From a bacterium (lineage in GTDB: Bacteria; Armatimonadota; Zipacnadia; Zipacnadales; Zipacnadaceae): 40,999 nucleotides of DNA. Below are positions 17,047 to 25,651 of the stretch, piece after piece (the first letter of the stretch is position 1; every line of letters begins with the position of its first letter). Position numbers and translations under genes: made by a program. Where the stretch lies: contig JAUVXR010000024.1 in NCBI GenBank assembly GCA_030603495.1, forward strand, positions 1 to 40,999, in the 5' to 3' direction. The notes under the pieces were generated by a model. It was not told where the DNA came from and did no database searches. It worked only from the letters and a program-made list of their open reading frames with translations.

Positions 17047-17766
17047 TCATATCGTCCGCCGATTCTCGACGTTGCGGATGCTGAGAAAGAGTCCCACGAA
17101 AGTGAGGCTCAGAAAGTAGATTACGCTCTTGGTGTCAATTATGCCCTTGCCGAAATCCACATAGTTCTCGCGCACCGACAGATGCTTGAGAACGTCGCCC
17201 AGGCTCTGACTGACCGAATAGGACATCCAACCCACCAGCCAGAAGAATAGGAGCAGACAGGCGGCGATGATGGCCGCGGCGATCTGGTTAGAAGTAAGCG
17301 AGCTGGCAAAGACGCCCAAGGCAATGAAGGCCATCCCGGCCAGCAGCAACCCCAGATAGCCGGTCAGCATCATCCCCCAGTCTACCTTGCCCCCTATCTC
17401 CAGAATGAGGGGCAGAGCTAGACTAAGCAGCACTGCCCCTGCAAACAGCCCCCATGCTGCCAGGAACTTGCCGATAACTACCTCCCAGTCGCGCACCGGT
17501 CGCGTCATCAACAGCTCCAGTGTCCCGCTGGCTCTCTCCTGCGCAACCAGTCCCATCGTCAGGACCGGTGTGATCATCAGCGCCAGGAAGACTATGCTTT
17601 CGATCAGGTAGCGAAAGTCGTCGGTCTGCGCCCGGGGTTGGAGCAGGAATCCCAGTGTGAACATTAGCGCGGTAATGCCCAGGAAGAAGACCACCAGGGC
17701 GTAAGCCAGCGGGGAGGTGAAATACGAGCGCAGTTCTCTGCCGGCGATAGTCAGTATGTTACTCAT
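17047..17766 (-). CDS. ABC-2 type permease (GldF-like)
   Basis: 239 residues with six hydrophobic segments. Motifs typical of ABC-2/GldF permeases are visible: AGRELRSYFTSPLAYA at the N-terminus, and VAQERASGTLELLMTRPVRDWEVVIGKFLAA in the cytosolic loop (about 103-130) that contacts the ATPase. It starts at the base next to the end of the ATPase gene, so the two are co-translated. It is followed by the palindromic repeat and then by the GldG-like gene. Confidence 0.92.
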   Translation of the reverse strand: MSNILTIAGRELRSYFTSPLAYALVVFFLGITALMFTLGFLLQPRAQTDDFRYLIESIVFLALMITPVLTMGLVAQERASGTLELLMTRPVRDWEVVIGKFLAAWGLFAGAVLLSLALPLILEIGGKVDWGMMLTGYLGLLLAGMAFIALGVFASSLTSNQIAAAIIAACLLLFFWLVGWMSYSVSQSLGDVLKHLSVRENYVDFGKGIIDTKSVIYFLSLTFVGLFLSIRNVENRRTI

Positions 17767-18702
17767 CTAGGCGACACCCTTTTCCTCCGTGGTAAGCTCG
17801 AGGAAGACATCTTCCAGCGACAACTCCACCGGCTGCAATTCCAATAGCCCCCAGCCCTTGCCGACGATGAACTCGGCGATTTCGGCCCGCAGGTCGGTGC
17901 CCACCGCCGTATCAACATAGTAGCCGCCGGGCTGCTCCGCACGGCGGACTCCGATCACCTGGGGGATATCCTTGAGCTGTCGAGCTACTATGTCATTATC
18001 GTCACGCACCGTGATCAGTAGCGTCTCCGCCTCGCGAATCTGGGCGGTCAGGGCCTCGGGACTGCCCTCGGCGACTATCTGGCCACGGTTGATGATGATT
18101 ACCCGCTCGCACGTCATCTGGGCCTCCGGCAGTATGTGCGTGGAGAGCATCACCGTGTGGTCGCCGGCCAGGCCCTTAATGAGGTTGCGCACCTCGATTA
18201 TCTGCTTGGGGTCCAGGCCCACGGTCGGCTCGTCCAGGATCAGCACTGGCGGGTCGTGCAGCATCGCCTGGGCCAGACCCACACGCTGGCGGAATCCCAG
18301 CGAAAGGGTAGCGATGATTGAATTGGCCCGTTCACTCAGACCGCAGCGCTCAACGACATACTCCATCCGCTCGGCAAGCTGGGCTTTACCCATATGGCGC
18401 AGTCGCCCACAAAAGCGCAAGTACTGAGTCACCCGCATATCCGTGTATAGAGAGGTGGTCTCCGGCATGTAGCCGATATTGCGGCGGGCCTCCAGGGAGT
18501 GATCGGCCAGGTCAAACCCGGCCACCCGGGCCGTGCCGAAGGTGGGCGGCATGTAGCCGGTCAGAATCCGCATAGTAGTCGTCTTCCCTGCTGCGTTGGG
18601 CCCGAGGAAGGCGACAATTTCACCTTCCTTGATGTGGAAGGAGACGTCGGTTATCGCCAGATGAAGACCGTAGTATTTGGTCAGGCCGTGCGCTTCGATC
18701 AT
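17767..18702 (-). CDS. ABC transporter ATPase (GldA-like)
   Basis: 311 residues. Walker A GPNAAGKT (34-41), signature LSLGFRQR (133-140), Walker B VLILDEP (153-159) and an H-loop STHIL are all present, so it should hydrolyse ATP. The C-terminal 80 residues are the extension usual in ABC-2 exporters of the CcmA/GldA class. The signature has Leu where LSKGF is common. It is the first gene of a long minus-strand operon and has a promoter about 150 bases upstream. The ribosome site GGGAGGTCC precedes the ATG. Confidence 0.93.
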   Translation of the reverse strand: MIEAHGLTKYYGLHLAITDVSFHIKEGEIVAFLGPNAAGKTTTMRILTGYMPPTFGTARVAGFDLADHSLEARRNIGYMPETTSLYTDMRVTQYLRFCGRLRHMGKAQLAERMEYVVERCGLSERANSIIATLSLGFRQRVGLAQAMLHDPPVLILDEPTVGLDPKQIIEVRNLIKGLAGDHTVMLSTHILPEAQMTCERVIIINRGQIVAEGSPEALTAQIREAETLLITVRDDNDIVARQLKDIPQVIGVRRAEQPGGYYVDTAVGTDLRAEIAEFIVGKGWGLLELQPVELSLEDVFLELTTEEKGVA

Positions 18703-18848
18703 AGGTTGGACCTCCCGAGGGAGTTAACGTGGACAATAAGACGGCAAAGCCCGACTCGGCCGCCCGGGTACGAGAGCCATTGCTTCCCACCCGAGGGCGA
18801 AGCCGGCTTATAGTTGCTGCGGCTGACAGGCATCTTGACTCACCGACA

Positions 18849-18877
18849 AGTCTAAGAAAAAGGCCATGGCCTGTCAA
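18849..18877 (-). promoter_or_regulatory. Sigma-70 promoter of the ABC/argD operon
   Basis: Minus strand: perfect TTGACA (18877-18872), 17-base spacer, TAGACT (18854-18849, 4 of 6). Transcription would start near 18841, leaving a leader of about 140 bases before the ATPase gene. Confidence 0.55.
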
Positions 18878-18980
18878 GGGTACTCGCCTGTTCTATAACG
18901 CGTGAGGTGGGGCGAATTGTTCCGTCTGGGCAGCAGGACAGCCGGACCAGTGGCAGATTGTTGTAGCGCGAGCATAGGCC

Positions 18981-19601
18981 TCAATCGCCTTGAGCTTTGG
19001 GCAATGTCACCAGCCACGCCCACAACTCCTCGACCTGCCGGCGGGTGTCGGCGAGGTCGCCGGCGGTATTGATTGTGTAGTCGGCCTCGATCTTGTCCAG
19101 GCCCATCTCGTCGTGCAGCTTCACCCGGTGGCGGGCTTCTTCCTCGCTCAGGCCGTCACGGTCCTGGAGCCGTTGAGTGCGCACTGCTGCGGGCGCGGTC
19201 ACCAGCACGAGCTTGTCAGTCAACGGGGCGAGCCCCATCTCGTAGAGGATTGCCGCCTCGATAGCGAGCACTTCAGGGGGACTGGCCCCCTGGCGGCAGT
19301 CCTCTACCCTCTGCCGCAGTCGGGCTACCATCGGTGGGTGCATTATCTGGTTGAGCTGCTCGCGGGCTTGGGCGTCGGCAAAGATCAATTCGGCCAGACG
19401 GTTGCGCCGCAGCGTGCCGTCTTCTGCGAAAAACTCCTCCCCAAAGGCTGCGCGCGCCCGTTCGAGCACCCGCTGCCCGGGCCGGAGCAACTCGCGCGAT
19501 ACGTCATCTGCCCGGAGAGTGGCTGCACCCAAATCCTGCAACATTCTAAGTACAGTAGACTTACCGGACCCCAGAGGGCCGGCGATTCCCAGTACCAGCA
19601 T
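18981..19601 (-). CDS. coaE: Dephospho-CoA kinase
   Basis: 206 residues, the usual length. CoaE makes the last step of coenzyme A synthesis, phosphorylating the ribose 3'-OH of dephospho-CoA. The P-loop is GPLGSGKST (8-16), followed by ADDVSRELL (31-39) and the lid/CoA-binding motif IMHPPMVARL; the DRDGLSEEEARHR segment (153-165) is typical of the C-terminal region. It follows the S1 protein gene by 15 bases and ends the sppA-polA-S1-coaE run; polA-coaE neighbourhoods are common in bacteria. Confidence 0.94.
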   Translation of the reverse strand: MLVLGIAGPLGSGKSTVLRMLQDLGAATLRADDVSRELLRPGQRVLERARAAFGEEFFAEDGTLRRNRLAELIFADAQAREQLNQIMHPPMVARLRQRVEDCRQGASPPEVLAIEAAILYEMGLAPLTDKLVLVTAPAAVRTQRLQDRDGLSEEEARHRVKLHDEMGLDKIEADYTINTAGDLADTRRQVEELWAWLVTLPKAQGD

Positions 19602-19616
19602 GGTTCGATGAGATCC

Positions 19617-21224
19617 TCAGGACTCTTCTTGCTCCTCGGATTCTGGTTCCGGTGCGTCGGGCGGCTCTTCAGCCTCTGACTCGGGCTGGCAGGTCTCGGC
19701 CTCAGCAGCCTCCTCTTCGGCCGTCTCCTCCGGGGGCTGCTTGGGAGTCTCCGTGGGCGAGACCTCCGTCTCGCCACACGTCTCTTCAGCCTCTGACTCG
19801 GGCTGGCAGGTCTCGGCCTCAGCAGCCTCCTCTTCGGACGGCTCCTCCGGGGACTGCTTCGGAGTCTCCGTGGGCGGGACATCCGTATCGCCGCACGCCT
19901 CCCCTTCACCAGTTTCGGGCTGTTCTGCGGCAGGTTCTTGTTCGGCTGGCTCGCCACCCGGCATACTCTCTTTGGCCTTCTCGAGCATATCGCCGAACTG
20001 GTCGCCTAGCTTAACGGTACTGCCCTGCTGTTCTTTCATATGTTCTTCGTACTCCCGCAGGTCGCGCTCGGTTTCCGCGCCGACCAGACTCAGAGTCATC
20101 CGGTGGGCTTGCGCATTGAGGTCCAGCAGTTTGACCTGCACCTGTTGGCCCTTGCTGACCGCCTCCTCTGCGCTGTTGATGCGGTGGGAACTCATCTCCC
20201 GCAGCGGGATGAAACCCTCCACCTCGACACCCGCCAGGCGGGCAAACGCGCCGGCGGATACGACGCGAGTAACCACCGCGTCAATGATGCAGTTGACTTC
20301 GAGCCGCTTGGCCGCTTGCTGCCACGGGTCCGGGAGAATCTGGCGTCGGCCCAGAGATATGCGCTGGCCGTCATCTTCGATGCTTAGCACCATCACCCGG
20401 ATGATCTCACCTGGCTTGATGACTTCAGAGGGATGGTTGACGTGGGTCCATGACATCTCCGAGATATGCAGCAGCCCATCCACGGCACCCAAGTCAATGA
20501 ACGCGCCGTAGTTGGTCAGATTGCGCACCCGGCCCTCGCAGACGATGCCCTCCTTGAGCTTCGACAGAGTCTCCTGGCGCCGCCGCTCACGCTCCTCTTC
20601 GACGACTTGGCGGTGGGAGAGTATGATTTGGTTACGTTGTTGGTTGACCTCTATGACCTTCACCTGCAGGGATCTGCCTACGAGCTTATCAAGCCGCCGG
20701 ACATCACGAATGGCTACGTGCGAGGCGGGGACAAAGCCAGGCATACCCACGTCAACGCGCAGTCCACCCTTCACTCGCTCGGCGACCATTGCGCTGAGCA
20801 CCTCGCCCGTCTCCCGGGCCTGGTAGAGCTCTCGCCACGCGCGCTCGTAGTCGGCCCGCTTCTTGGAGAGGGTAATCAGCCCCCGCTCGTCGTCAACGTG
20901 GACGACGGCGACTTTGATCTCTTCGCCCTGCGCCGGCAGGTCCTCTCCGTCGGCGAATTCATTGCGTGGGACCACACCTTCGAACTTGGCCCCGACATCT
21001 ACCACGATGTGCTGATCCTGAATCGCCACCACCGTGCCGGAGATCACCTCCCCTTTCTCAATATCCGTGGGGGTGGCTTCCTCCAGTTCTGTCCAGCTTT
21101 CCTGCAGATCCCAGCGGGAACTAATTGGCTTGTGTTCGGTTGGTTGTTCCTGATACTGCTCGGCCAAAGAACTGTCGTCGCTCTCGTCGGTGCCCTTAGG
21201 TTGATTGTCACTGGTCGAATCCAT
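19617..21224 (-). CDS. rpsA: Four-domain S1 RNA-binding protein (ribosomal S1-like)
   Basis: 535 residues. Four S1 domains lie at about 57-122, 139-205, 225-293 and 308-382. The third is the best match to the canonical form (GRVRNLTNYGAFIDLGAVDGLLHISEMSW), and the second is weaker. Ribosomal S1 of this size binds mRNA at the 30S platform and helps start translation of mRNAs with weak Shine-Dalgarno sites. The N-terminus is a 50-residue acidic, disordered-looking stretch. The C-terminal ~110 residues are a very acidic Glu/Pro/Thr tail with a 39-residue tandem duplication. I see no fusion to IspH or cytidylate kinase. It sits between polA and coaE. Confidence 0.88.
   Translation of the reverse strand: MDSTSDNQPKGTDESDDSSLAEQYQEQPTEHKPISSRWDLQESWTELEEATPTDIEKGEVISGTVVAIQDQHIVVDVGAKFEGVVPRNEFADGEDLPAQGEEIKVAVVHVDDERGLITLSKKRADYERAWRELYQARETGEVLSAMVAERVKGGLRVDVGMPGFVPASHVAIRDVRRLDKLVGRSLQVKVIEVNQQRNQIILSHRQVVEEERERRRQETLSKLKEGIVCEGRVRNLTNYGAFIDLGAVDGLLHISEMSWTHVNHPSEVIKPGEIIRVMVLSIEDDGQRISLGRRQILPDPWQQAAKRLEVNCIIDAVVTRVVSAGAFARLAGVEVEGFIPLREMSSHRINSAEEAVSKGQQVQVKLLDLNAQAHRMTLSLVGAETERDLREYEEHMKEQQGSTVKLGDQFGDMLEKAKESMPGGEPAEQEPAAEQPETGEGEACGDTDVPPTETPKQSPEEPSEEEAAEAETCQPESEAEETCGETEVSPTETPKQPPEETAEEEAAEAETCQPESEAEEPPDAPEPESEEQEES
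19666..19899. repeat. 117-bp tandem repeat in the S1 gene tail
   Basis: Two head-to-tail units (19666-19782 and 19783-19899), exactly 117 bases = 39 codons each, with few differences. They encode residues 443-481 and 482-520; each contains TETPKQ, EEEAAEAETCQPESEAEE and two cysteines. Because the unit is a multiple of three, copy-number change keeps the frame. Confidence 0.9.
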
Positions 21225-21289
21225 AGTCGTCTTCTCCTATTGATGGTTCCTTGTTCCCAAGTCGATCAGAAATGGTCACTACTTGATCT

Positions 21290-23920
21290 TCACGATACAT
21301 CGCGCAAATCGCGCCAGTTCTCGCCTATCTGAACGTCTACGTGCAGGGGTACGGACAGCTCCCACGCGCTCTCCATAATCTCCATAACCAACTGGGCCAC
21401 GGCCGGCACGTCTTCTACAGGGACTTCGAAGACCAACTCGTCGTGCACCTGCAGCAGCATGTGTGCCGAGGTGCTGGCCTCCTTCAAGCGTTGGGCGATA
21501 TCCACCATCGCGATCTTGATGATATCCGACGCTGAGCCCTGGAGCGGCGCGTTGGCGGCGGCCCGCTCTGCATACGCGCGGACCTGCCGATTATTGCTGC
21601 GCAACTCGGGCACTGGTCGCCGCCGTCCGCAGATCGTTTCGACGTAGCCATCCTGATGTGCTTGCTCCACGATCTGCTCCATATACCGTTGTACCCCTGG
21701 CAATTGCCGAAAATAGTCTCCAATAAACTTATCAGCCTCCTTTCGAGATATGTCCAGTTGTGCCGATAGCGCGTTGCTGCCCATTCCGTAGATCACGGCG
21801 TAGTTGACGGTCTTGGCCGAGCTGCGCATCTTGTCAGTCACTTGCTCGATGGGCAGATCAAAGATAACGGCGGCAGTACGCTTGTGAATATCTTCGCCGG
21901 CGGTGAAGGCCTCTACCAGGTTATTGTCGCCCGACAGGTGGGCGAGAATGCGCAGTTCGATCTGCGAATAGTCCGCGCACAGTAAGACCATACCCGGCGC
22001 GCCCGCGACGAAACAAGCTCGGACCTCCCGGCCCAGTTCGGTGCGCTTGGGAATATTTTGCAGATTAGGATTGCGGCTCGACAGCCGGCCGGTAGAAGTG
22101 ACGGTTTGCTCGAAGGTAGTGTGCACCCGCCCGCTCTCTGCGTCAACCCCCTCGAGCAACCCCCGCACGTAGGTCGAGTAGAGCTTGGCAACCTGGCGGT
22201 ACTGCAGCACGGCACCGATAATCTCATGGTCCTCGACAAGGTCTTCCAGTATCCCGGCCGCCGTTGACCAGCCAGTCTTGGTCCGGCGTCCCCCGGGCAG
22301 TTCGAGCTTCTCGAACAGCACTTGGCCCAGTTGCTGGGGTGAGTTGATGTTGAATGCGCAGCCGGCCAGCTCGTGTATTCGCTTGGCAAGCTGCTCTTGG
22401 TCAGCAGATATCTGTTGGCCGAAGCGCTCGAGTTGCGGGCAGTCAACGGCTATGCCCGCACGCTCCATATCACGGAGAACCTCTGCCAGAGGCATCTCTA
22501 CTCGCTCGAACAGTGCTGTTGCGTTCTGGCTATCGAGGTGCTCGGCCAGCGTCGCGCGCAGCGCGGGAATGAGCATAGCTTCCCGGCATGCTCGCTGCTC
22601 CGCTTGCTCCGGTGGCGGCAGCGCCTGCTGCAGGTAACAGCCTGCCAGGGTGTCAACGCTGTGGTCGCGCTGGGGTGCGATCAGGTAGTCAGCCACTGCC
22701 GCGTCCCATTCGTACCCCCTCAGCCGGATACCGTACTCGTCCAGGACCGCCGCCATACTCTTCAGATTGCAGCCGCACTTGCCGGTCTTTGGGTCTTCCA
22801 GCAGCTCTCTGACCACCGCCGGTACCGCCGAGCCCGTCGCCGTCGCCTTGCCGAATAGCCCGCCGCCACCGCCCTGTTCTTGCGGGGAGCCCAGTGGGAG
22901 GTAAGTGGCACCCACCTCTTCCGCCGCCAGTGCCAGGCCCTGGAGCCCGCCGTCAGCGGAGGCGACGGCCAGGTTACAATGCCCCGCAGACTCAGTTGCC
23001 GCCAGCACTTCGCTCAGCGCTGCCTGGGGGACTGGCGCCTCGGCGCCGGGCTCCGCCGCCGGCAGCCGCGCTAGCAGGCTGCTGAACTCCAACCGCGCTA
23101 ACAGCGTGCGCAGCTCGTCCGCGCGATATCCCTCCCAGGTAATGTCAGCCAGGTCCAACTCAACTGGGCTGTCCGTGACTATCGTCGCCAGGGCCTTGCT
23201 GAGCTTGATCGTATCGCGGTGTTCCGCTATCTTTGCCGAAAGCTTCTCGCTTTCCATTTCTCCCGACTGCGCCAGCAGGTCCTCAACGTGAGGAAACTGC
23301 CCCAGCAGCCGCACAGCCGTCTTGGGGCCGATGCCGGGCACGCCGGGGATATTGTCCGAGCTGTCGCCGACCAGGGCCTTGTAGTCGGTCACCTGGTCAG
23401 GCCGGATGTCGTACTCCTCTTCGATGCGGGCTGCGTCGTAGAGGCGGGTGTCGGTCAGCCCCCGCAGCGTCGCCAGGACCTTGACATCATCACCAACCAG
23501 TTGCAGGAGATCACGGTCTCCGGTGACAATCAGTACCTGATCACCGCTGGCCGCGGCTCTTTGGGCGATCGTCCCAATAATGTCGTCGGCCTCGTAGCCG
23601 GCCAGTTCGGTTTGGGGCAGGCCGAAAGCTTCGACCAGTTCGTGGGCCAGCTCGACCTGCGACGCCAGCGCCTCATCCATCGGCGGGCGGTTCGCCTTAT
23701 AGTCGGCAAACTGTTCGTGCCGGAAGGTCTTGCCAGGAGCGTCGAAGGCCACCAGCGCAGCATCAGGAGCCTGCTCCTCGAGTAAGAGCAGGAGCATCTG
23801 CGCGAGGCCGTAGAGCGCATTGGTGGGCTGGCCCGTCGAGGTGGAGAGGGACTCTGGCAGCGCGTGAAAGGCCCGGTGCAGCAAGTTGTTGCCGTCAATT
23901 AGGAGTACCTTCTTACCCAC
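21290..23920 (-). CDS. polA: DNA polymerase I
   Basis: 876 residues, similar to Taq and E. coli enzymes. The 5'-3' flap nuclease domain (1-290) is intact (LLIDGNNLLHRAF, YEADD, TGDRDLLQL, GDSSDNIPGVPGIGPKTA). The middle domain (about 300-470) keeps the fold but lacks the DxE metal motif at its start (CNLAVAS), so proofreading should be absent. The polymerase domain has motif A LCADYSQIELR (Asp650), O-helix R699...K703...Y707...Y711 and motif C VHDE (Asp827). Residue 707, Phe in E. coli (762) and Taq (667), is Tyr (codon at 21800-21802). It acts in Okazaki-fragment processing and repair. GTG start; sppA ends 27 bases upstream. Confidence 0.96.
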   Translation of the reverse strand: MGKKVLLIDGNNLLHRAFHALPESLSTSTGQPTNALYGLAQMLLLLLEEQAPDAALVAFDAPGKTFRHEQFADYKANRPPMDEALASQVELAHELVEAFGLPQTELAGYEADDIIGTIAQRAAASGDQVLIVTGDRDLLQLVGDDVKVLATLRGLTDTRLYDAARIEEEYDIRPDQVTDYKALVGDSSDNIPGVPGIGPKTAVRLLGQFPHVEDLLAQSGEMESEKLSAKIAEHRDTIKLSKALATIVTDSPVELDLADITWEGYRADELRTLLARLEFSSLLARLPAAEPGAEAPVPQAALSEVLAATESAGHCNLAVASADGGLQGLALAAEEVGATYLPLGSPQEQGGGGGLFGKATATGSAVPAVVRELLEDPKTGKCGCNLKSMAAVLDEYGIRLRGYEWDAAVADYLIAPQRDHSVDTLAGCYLQQALPPPEQAEQRACREAMLIPALRATLAEHLDSQNATALFERVEMPLAEVLRDMERAGIAVDCPQLERFGQQISADQEQLAKRIHELAGCAFNINSPQQLGQVLFEKLELPGGRRTKTGWSTAAGILEDLVEDHEIIGAVLQYRQVAKLYSTYVRGLLEGVDAESGRVHTTFEQTVTSTGRLSSRNPNLQNIPKRTELGREVRACFVAGAPGMVLLCADYSQIELRILAHLSGDNNLVEAFTAGEDIHKRTAAVIFDLPIEQVTDKMRSSAKTVNYAVIYGMGSNALSAQLDISRKEADKFIGDYFRQLPGVQRYMEQIVEQAHQDGYVETICGRRRPVPELRSNNRQVRAYAERAAANAPLQGSASDIIKIAMVDIAQRLKEASTSAHMLLQVHDELVFEVPVEDVPAVAQLVMEIMESAWELSVPLHVDVQIGENWRDLRDVS

Positions 23921-23947
23921 AACCAGTCGTGCCTCCCCGGCTTGCTG

Positions 23948-25012
23948 TCACCGACACTCCGGTTGAGCCGCCGGCGCCGTCAGCGTGCCGGATAGCTCGC
24001 GCATGAGCTGTGACTTGATCTGCTGCGCCGCCGTTTGGGCCATCTCGTCAAAGAAGCGACTGAGCGGCGAGCGGGGCCCGTAGTCTTTGAGCTTGGGTGC
24101 CCCCTTGATTTCGCCCAGTTCTCCCGCCTTGTCAACGGCGTCGTAGAAATTGCCCAGTTCATCAACCAAACCGACCTCCAGAGCCTGAGCGCCGGTGTAC
24201 ACCCGTCCATCAGCCAGCTGCTTGACTACTTCCTTGTCCATTCCCCGGGCCTTGGCGATGTCGTTGACGAACTGCTCGTATATGTCCATCAACATCTCCT
24301 CGAGCAGGACACGCTCGTCAGGCCGCATCGGCCGCAGGGGCGAGCCGGTATCCTTGTACTCACCCGAGGTGATCGTCTCGCTGCCCAGGCCGTATTTCTC
24401 GATGAAATCGTAGAATGTGAGTGTCTCGAAGATGACCCCGATGCTGCCGGTGATGGTGGCGGGGTTAGCCATTATGACATCGGCGCCCGAGGCGATCCAA
24501 TAGCCGCCGGAGGCGGCCACATCGGCCATGGAGGCGACCACCGGCTTCTTCTCGGACAGGCGCTGGACTTCGCTATATATGGCCTGGGACGCGGCACCGC
24601 TGCCTCCGGGGCTATTGATGCGCAGCACTACGGCCTTGATCGAGTCATCCTCCGCAGCCTGGCGGAGGTAGCTCATTGTCGTCCGGGAGCCGCGGGCTTC
24701 GGCGAACGGCCATGCGCCACCCTCGATGCCGGCGCTGATCGAGCCGCTGATGTTGATGACACCCACCTTGGGCCCTCCACTCAGGTCGGGGGAGGCTTTG
24801 AACATCCCCAGGAAGGCGAACATCATCATCATAAACAGGCCGCCCCCTATCAGCAGGAAGCCCAGCACTACCAGGCCCACTATTAAGCCCCAATTTGTGC
24901 GGCGCGGAGGTGGGGCAGAGGCAGGTGGCGGACCGGCCGGTGGCACTGTAGGCCGACCGGCGTCGGCTGCCTGCTCTTCTGCGCCAAGCTGGTTATGTCC
25001 GTACTCGTCCAT
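23948..25012 (-). CDS. sppA: Signal peptide peptidase SppA (single-domain type)
   Basis: 354 residues. SppA is a membrane serine protease that clears cleaved signal peptides. After a Pro/Ala-rich cytosolic tail, one membrane helix spans about 42-70. The catalytic pair fits the family: nucleophile Ser168 in AASGGYW and general base Lys220 in GEYKDTGSPLRPM; INSPGGSG (132-139) is the oxyanion region. Length matches the short SppA form rather than the doubled E. coli form. I start at ATG 25012 (AGGTGGA six bases upstream), because any longer frame would run backwards through tRNA-Leu. First gene of the sppA-polA-S1-coaE cluster. Confidence 0.93.
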   Translation of the reverse strand: MDEYGHNQLGAEEQAADAGRPTVPPAGPPPASAPPPRRTNWGLIVGLVVLGFLLIGGGLFMMMMFAFLGMFKASPDLSGGPKVGVINISGSISAGIEGGAWPFAEARGSRTTMSYLRQAAEDDSIKAVVLRINSPGGSGAASQAIYSEVQRLSEKKPVVASMADVAASGGYWIASGADVIMANPATITGSIGVIFETLTFYDFIEKYGLGSETITSGEYKDTGSPLRPMRPDERVLLEEMLMDIYEQFVNDIAKARGMDKEVVKQLADGRVYTGAQALEVGLVDELGNFYDAVDKAGELGEIKGAPKLKDYGPRSPLSRFFDEMAQTAAQQIKSQLMRELSGTLTAPAAQPECR

Positions 25013-25030
25013 ATCTTCCACCTGGTCCTC

Positions 25031-25060
25031 TTGACAGTATGCTAAGAGATTACCTATACT
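25031..25060 (+). promoter_or_regulatory. Promoter of tRNA-Leu
   Basis: TTGACA (25031-25036), 18-base spacer, TATACT (25055-25060). Transcription would start about 25067, a few bases before the tRNA. The site also lies between the tRNA and the divergent sppA start. Confidence 0.8.
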
Positions 25061-25070
25061 CAGATTGGCT

Positions 25071-25160
25071 GCCGGAGTGGCGGAATTGGTAGACGCACCA
25101 GACTCAAAATCTGGCGGGGCCTTAAACCCCGTGCCGGTTCGAATCCGGCCTCCGGCACCA
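25071..25160 (+). tRNA. tRNA-Leu (anticodon CAA)
   Basis: A complete class II tRNA with encoded CCA end. Acceptor arms GCCGGAG (25071-25077) and CTCCGGC (25150-25156) pair perfectly. The anticodon stem CCAGA/TCTGG (98-102 and 110-114 past 25000) encloses loop CTCAAAA with anticodon CAA at 25105-25107. A long variable arm follows, then the T arm CCGG-TTCGAAT-CCGG. It reads UUG leucine codons. It has its own consensus-like promoter. Confidence 0.98.
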
Positions 25161-25612
25161 CCGCGCTGATTCTCCGCTATTACTGACAAAACTGACAGTA
25201 CGTATCCCTGACATGCCCCCTCGCCTTCCAGGCCGAGTGCTAAGCGCTCGTGCCCCCCGGGATGTACCCATTATGATACAAGAACGGGGGAATACTGGCA
25301 AGCCCCGCGCTGATAAGAGATGTCTGTACGCTCTATCAGCAGGCAACGACTCACCGAGCGTTGGGGTAGGGTGTCTTCCGATACAATGGAGGCGGTAGCA
25401 GAGCGCCTGCGGATCGTACTGGGATTGTAGGCGAACGCCCTCTCCGCAGCTTACCCCGCGCAAGTAATAGGTACGGCAGACATTGAGCTGACCGTCAAGC
25501 AGGCGGGTGTGAGCAGGATAACCGGGGGCTGTGGCGAAGGGCATAATGCATAGAAACCGGCGAGGTGGGTATACTAAAATTGGCTGCGCTGGGTTTAACT
25601 AGCATTAAGGCC
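25161..25612. other. Non-coding or decayed stretch between tRNA-Leu and the NYN gene
   Basis: About 450 bases without a credible gene. No exact second copy of the tRNA 3' end was seen in the window, so an integration event is not shown. A 22-base segment at 25485-25506 (GAGCTGACC...GCAGGCGG) recurs in similar form at 26451-26472, on the far side of the NYN gene. The region has shorter, AT-richer patches than the housekeeping genes and looks like eroded accessory DNA. Confidence 0.4.
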
Positions 25613-25641
25613 TTGACAAGTTCAACGGATTATCGTATAAT
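25613..25641 (+). promoter_or_regulatory. Full-consensus sigma-70 promoter of the NYN gene
   Basis: TTGACA (25613-25618), 17-base spacer, TATAAT (25636-25641): both hexamers and the spacing match the consensus exactly. It is the strongest promoter seen in the window. The start would be near 25648, giving a leader of about 79 bases. Confidence 0.85.
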
Positions 25642-25651
25642 TACTGTACAA

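Noticed and set aside
18950-18970. TGGCA...TTGTA resembling a sigma-54 -24/-12 promoter
   Set aside because: It points at the 3' end of the oppositely oriented coaE gene and matches the consensus only partly.
25071-25160. tRNA-Leu as an integration site for a mobile element carrying the NYN gene
   Set aside because: No integrase and no exact second copy of the tRNA 3' end were found in the window, so integration is not supported.
25013-25189. Possible longer sppA starting inside or beyond the tRNA-Leu gene
   Set aside because: The extra N-terminus is just the reverse translation of the tRNA. The ATG at 25012 has a good ribosome site, so the long form is an artefact.
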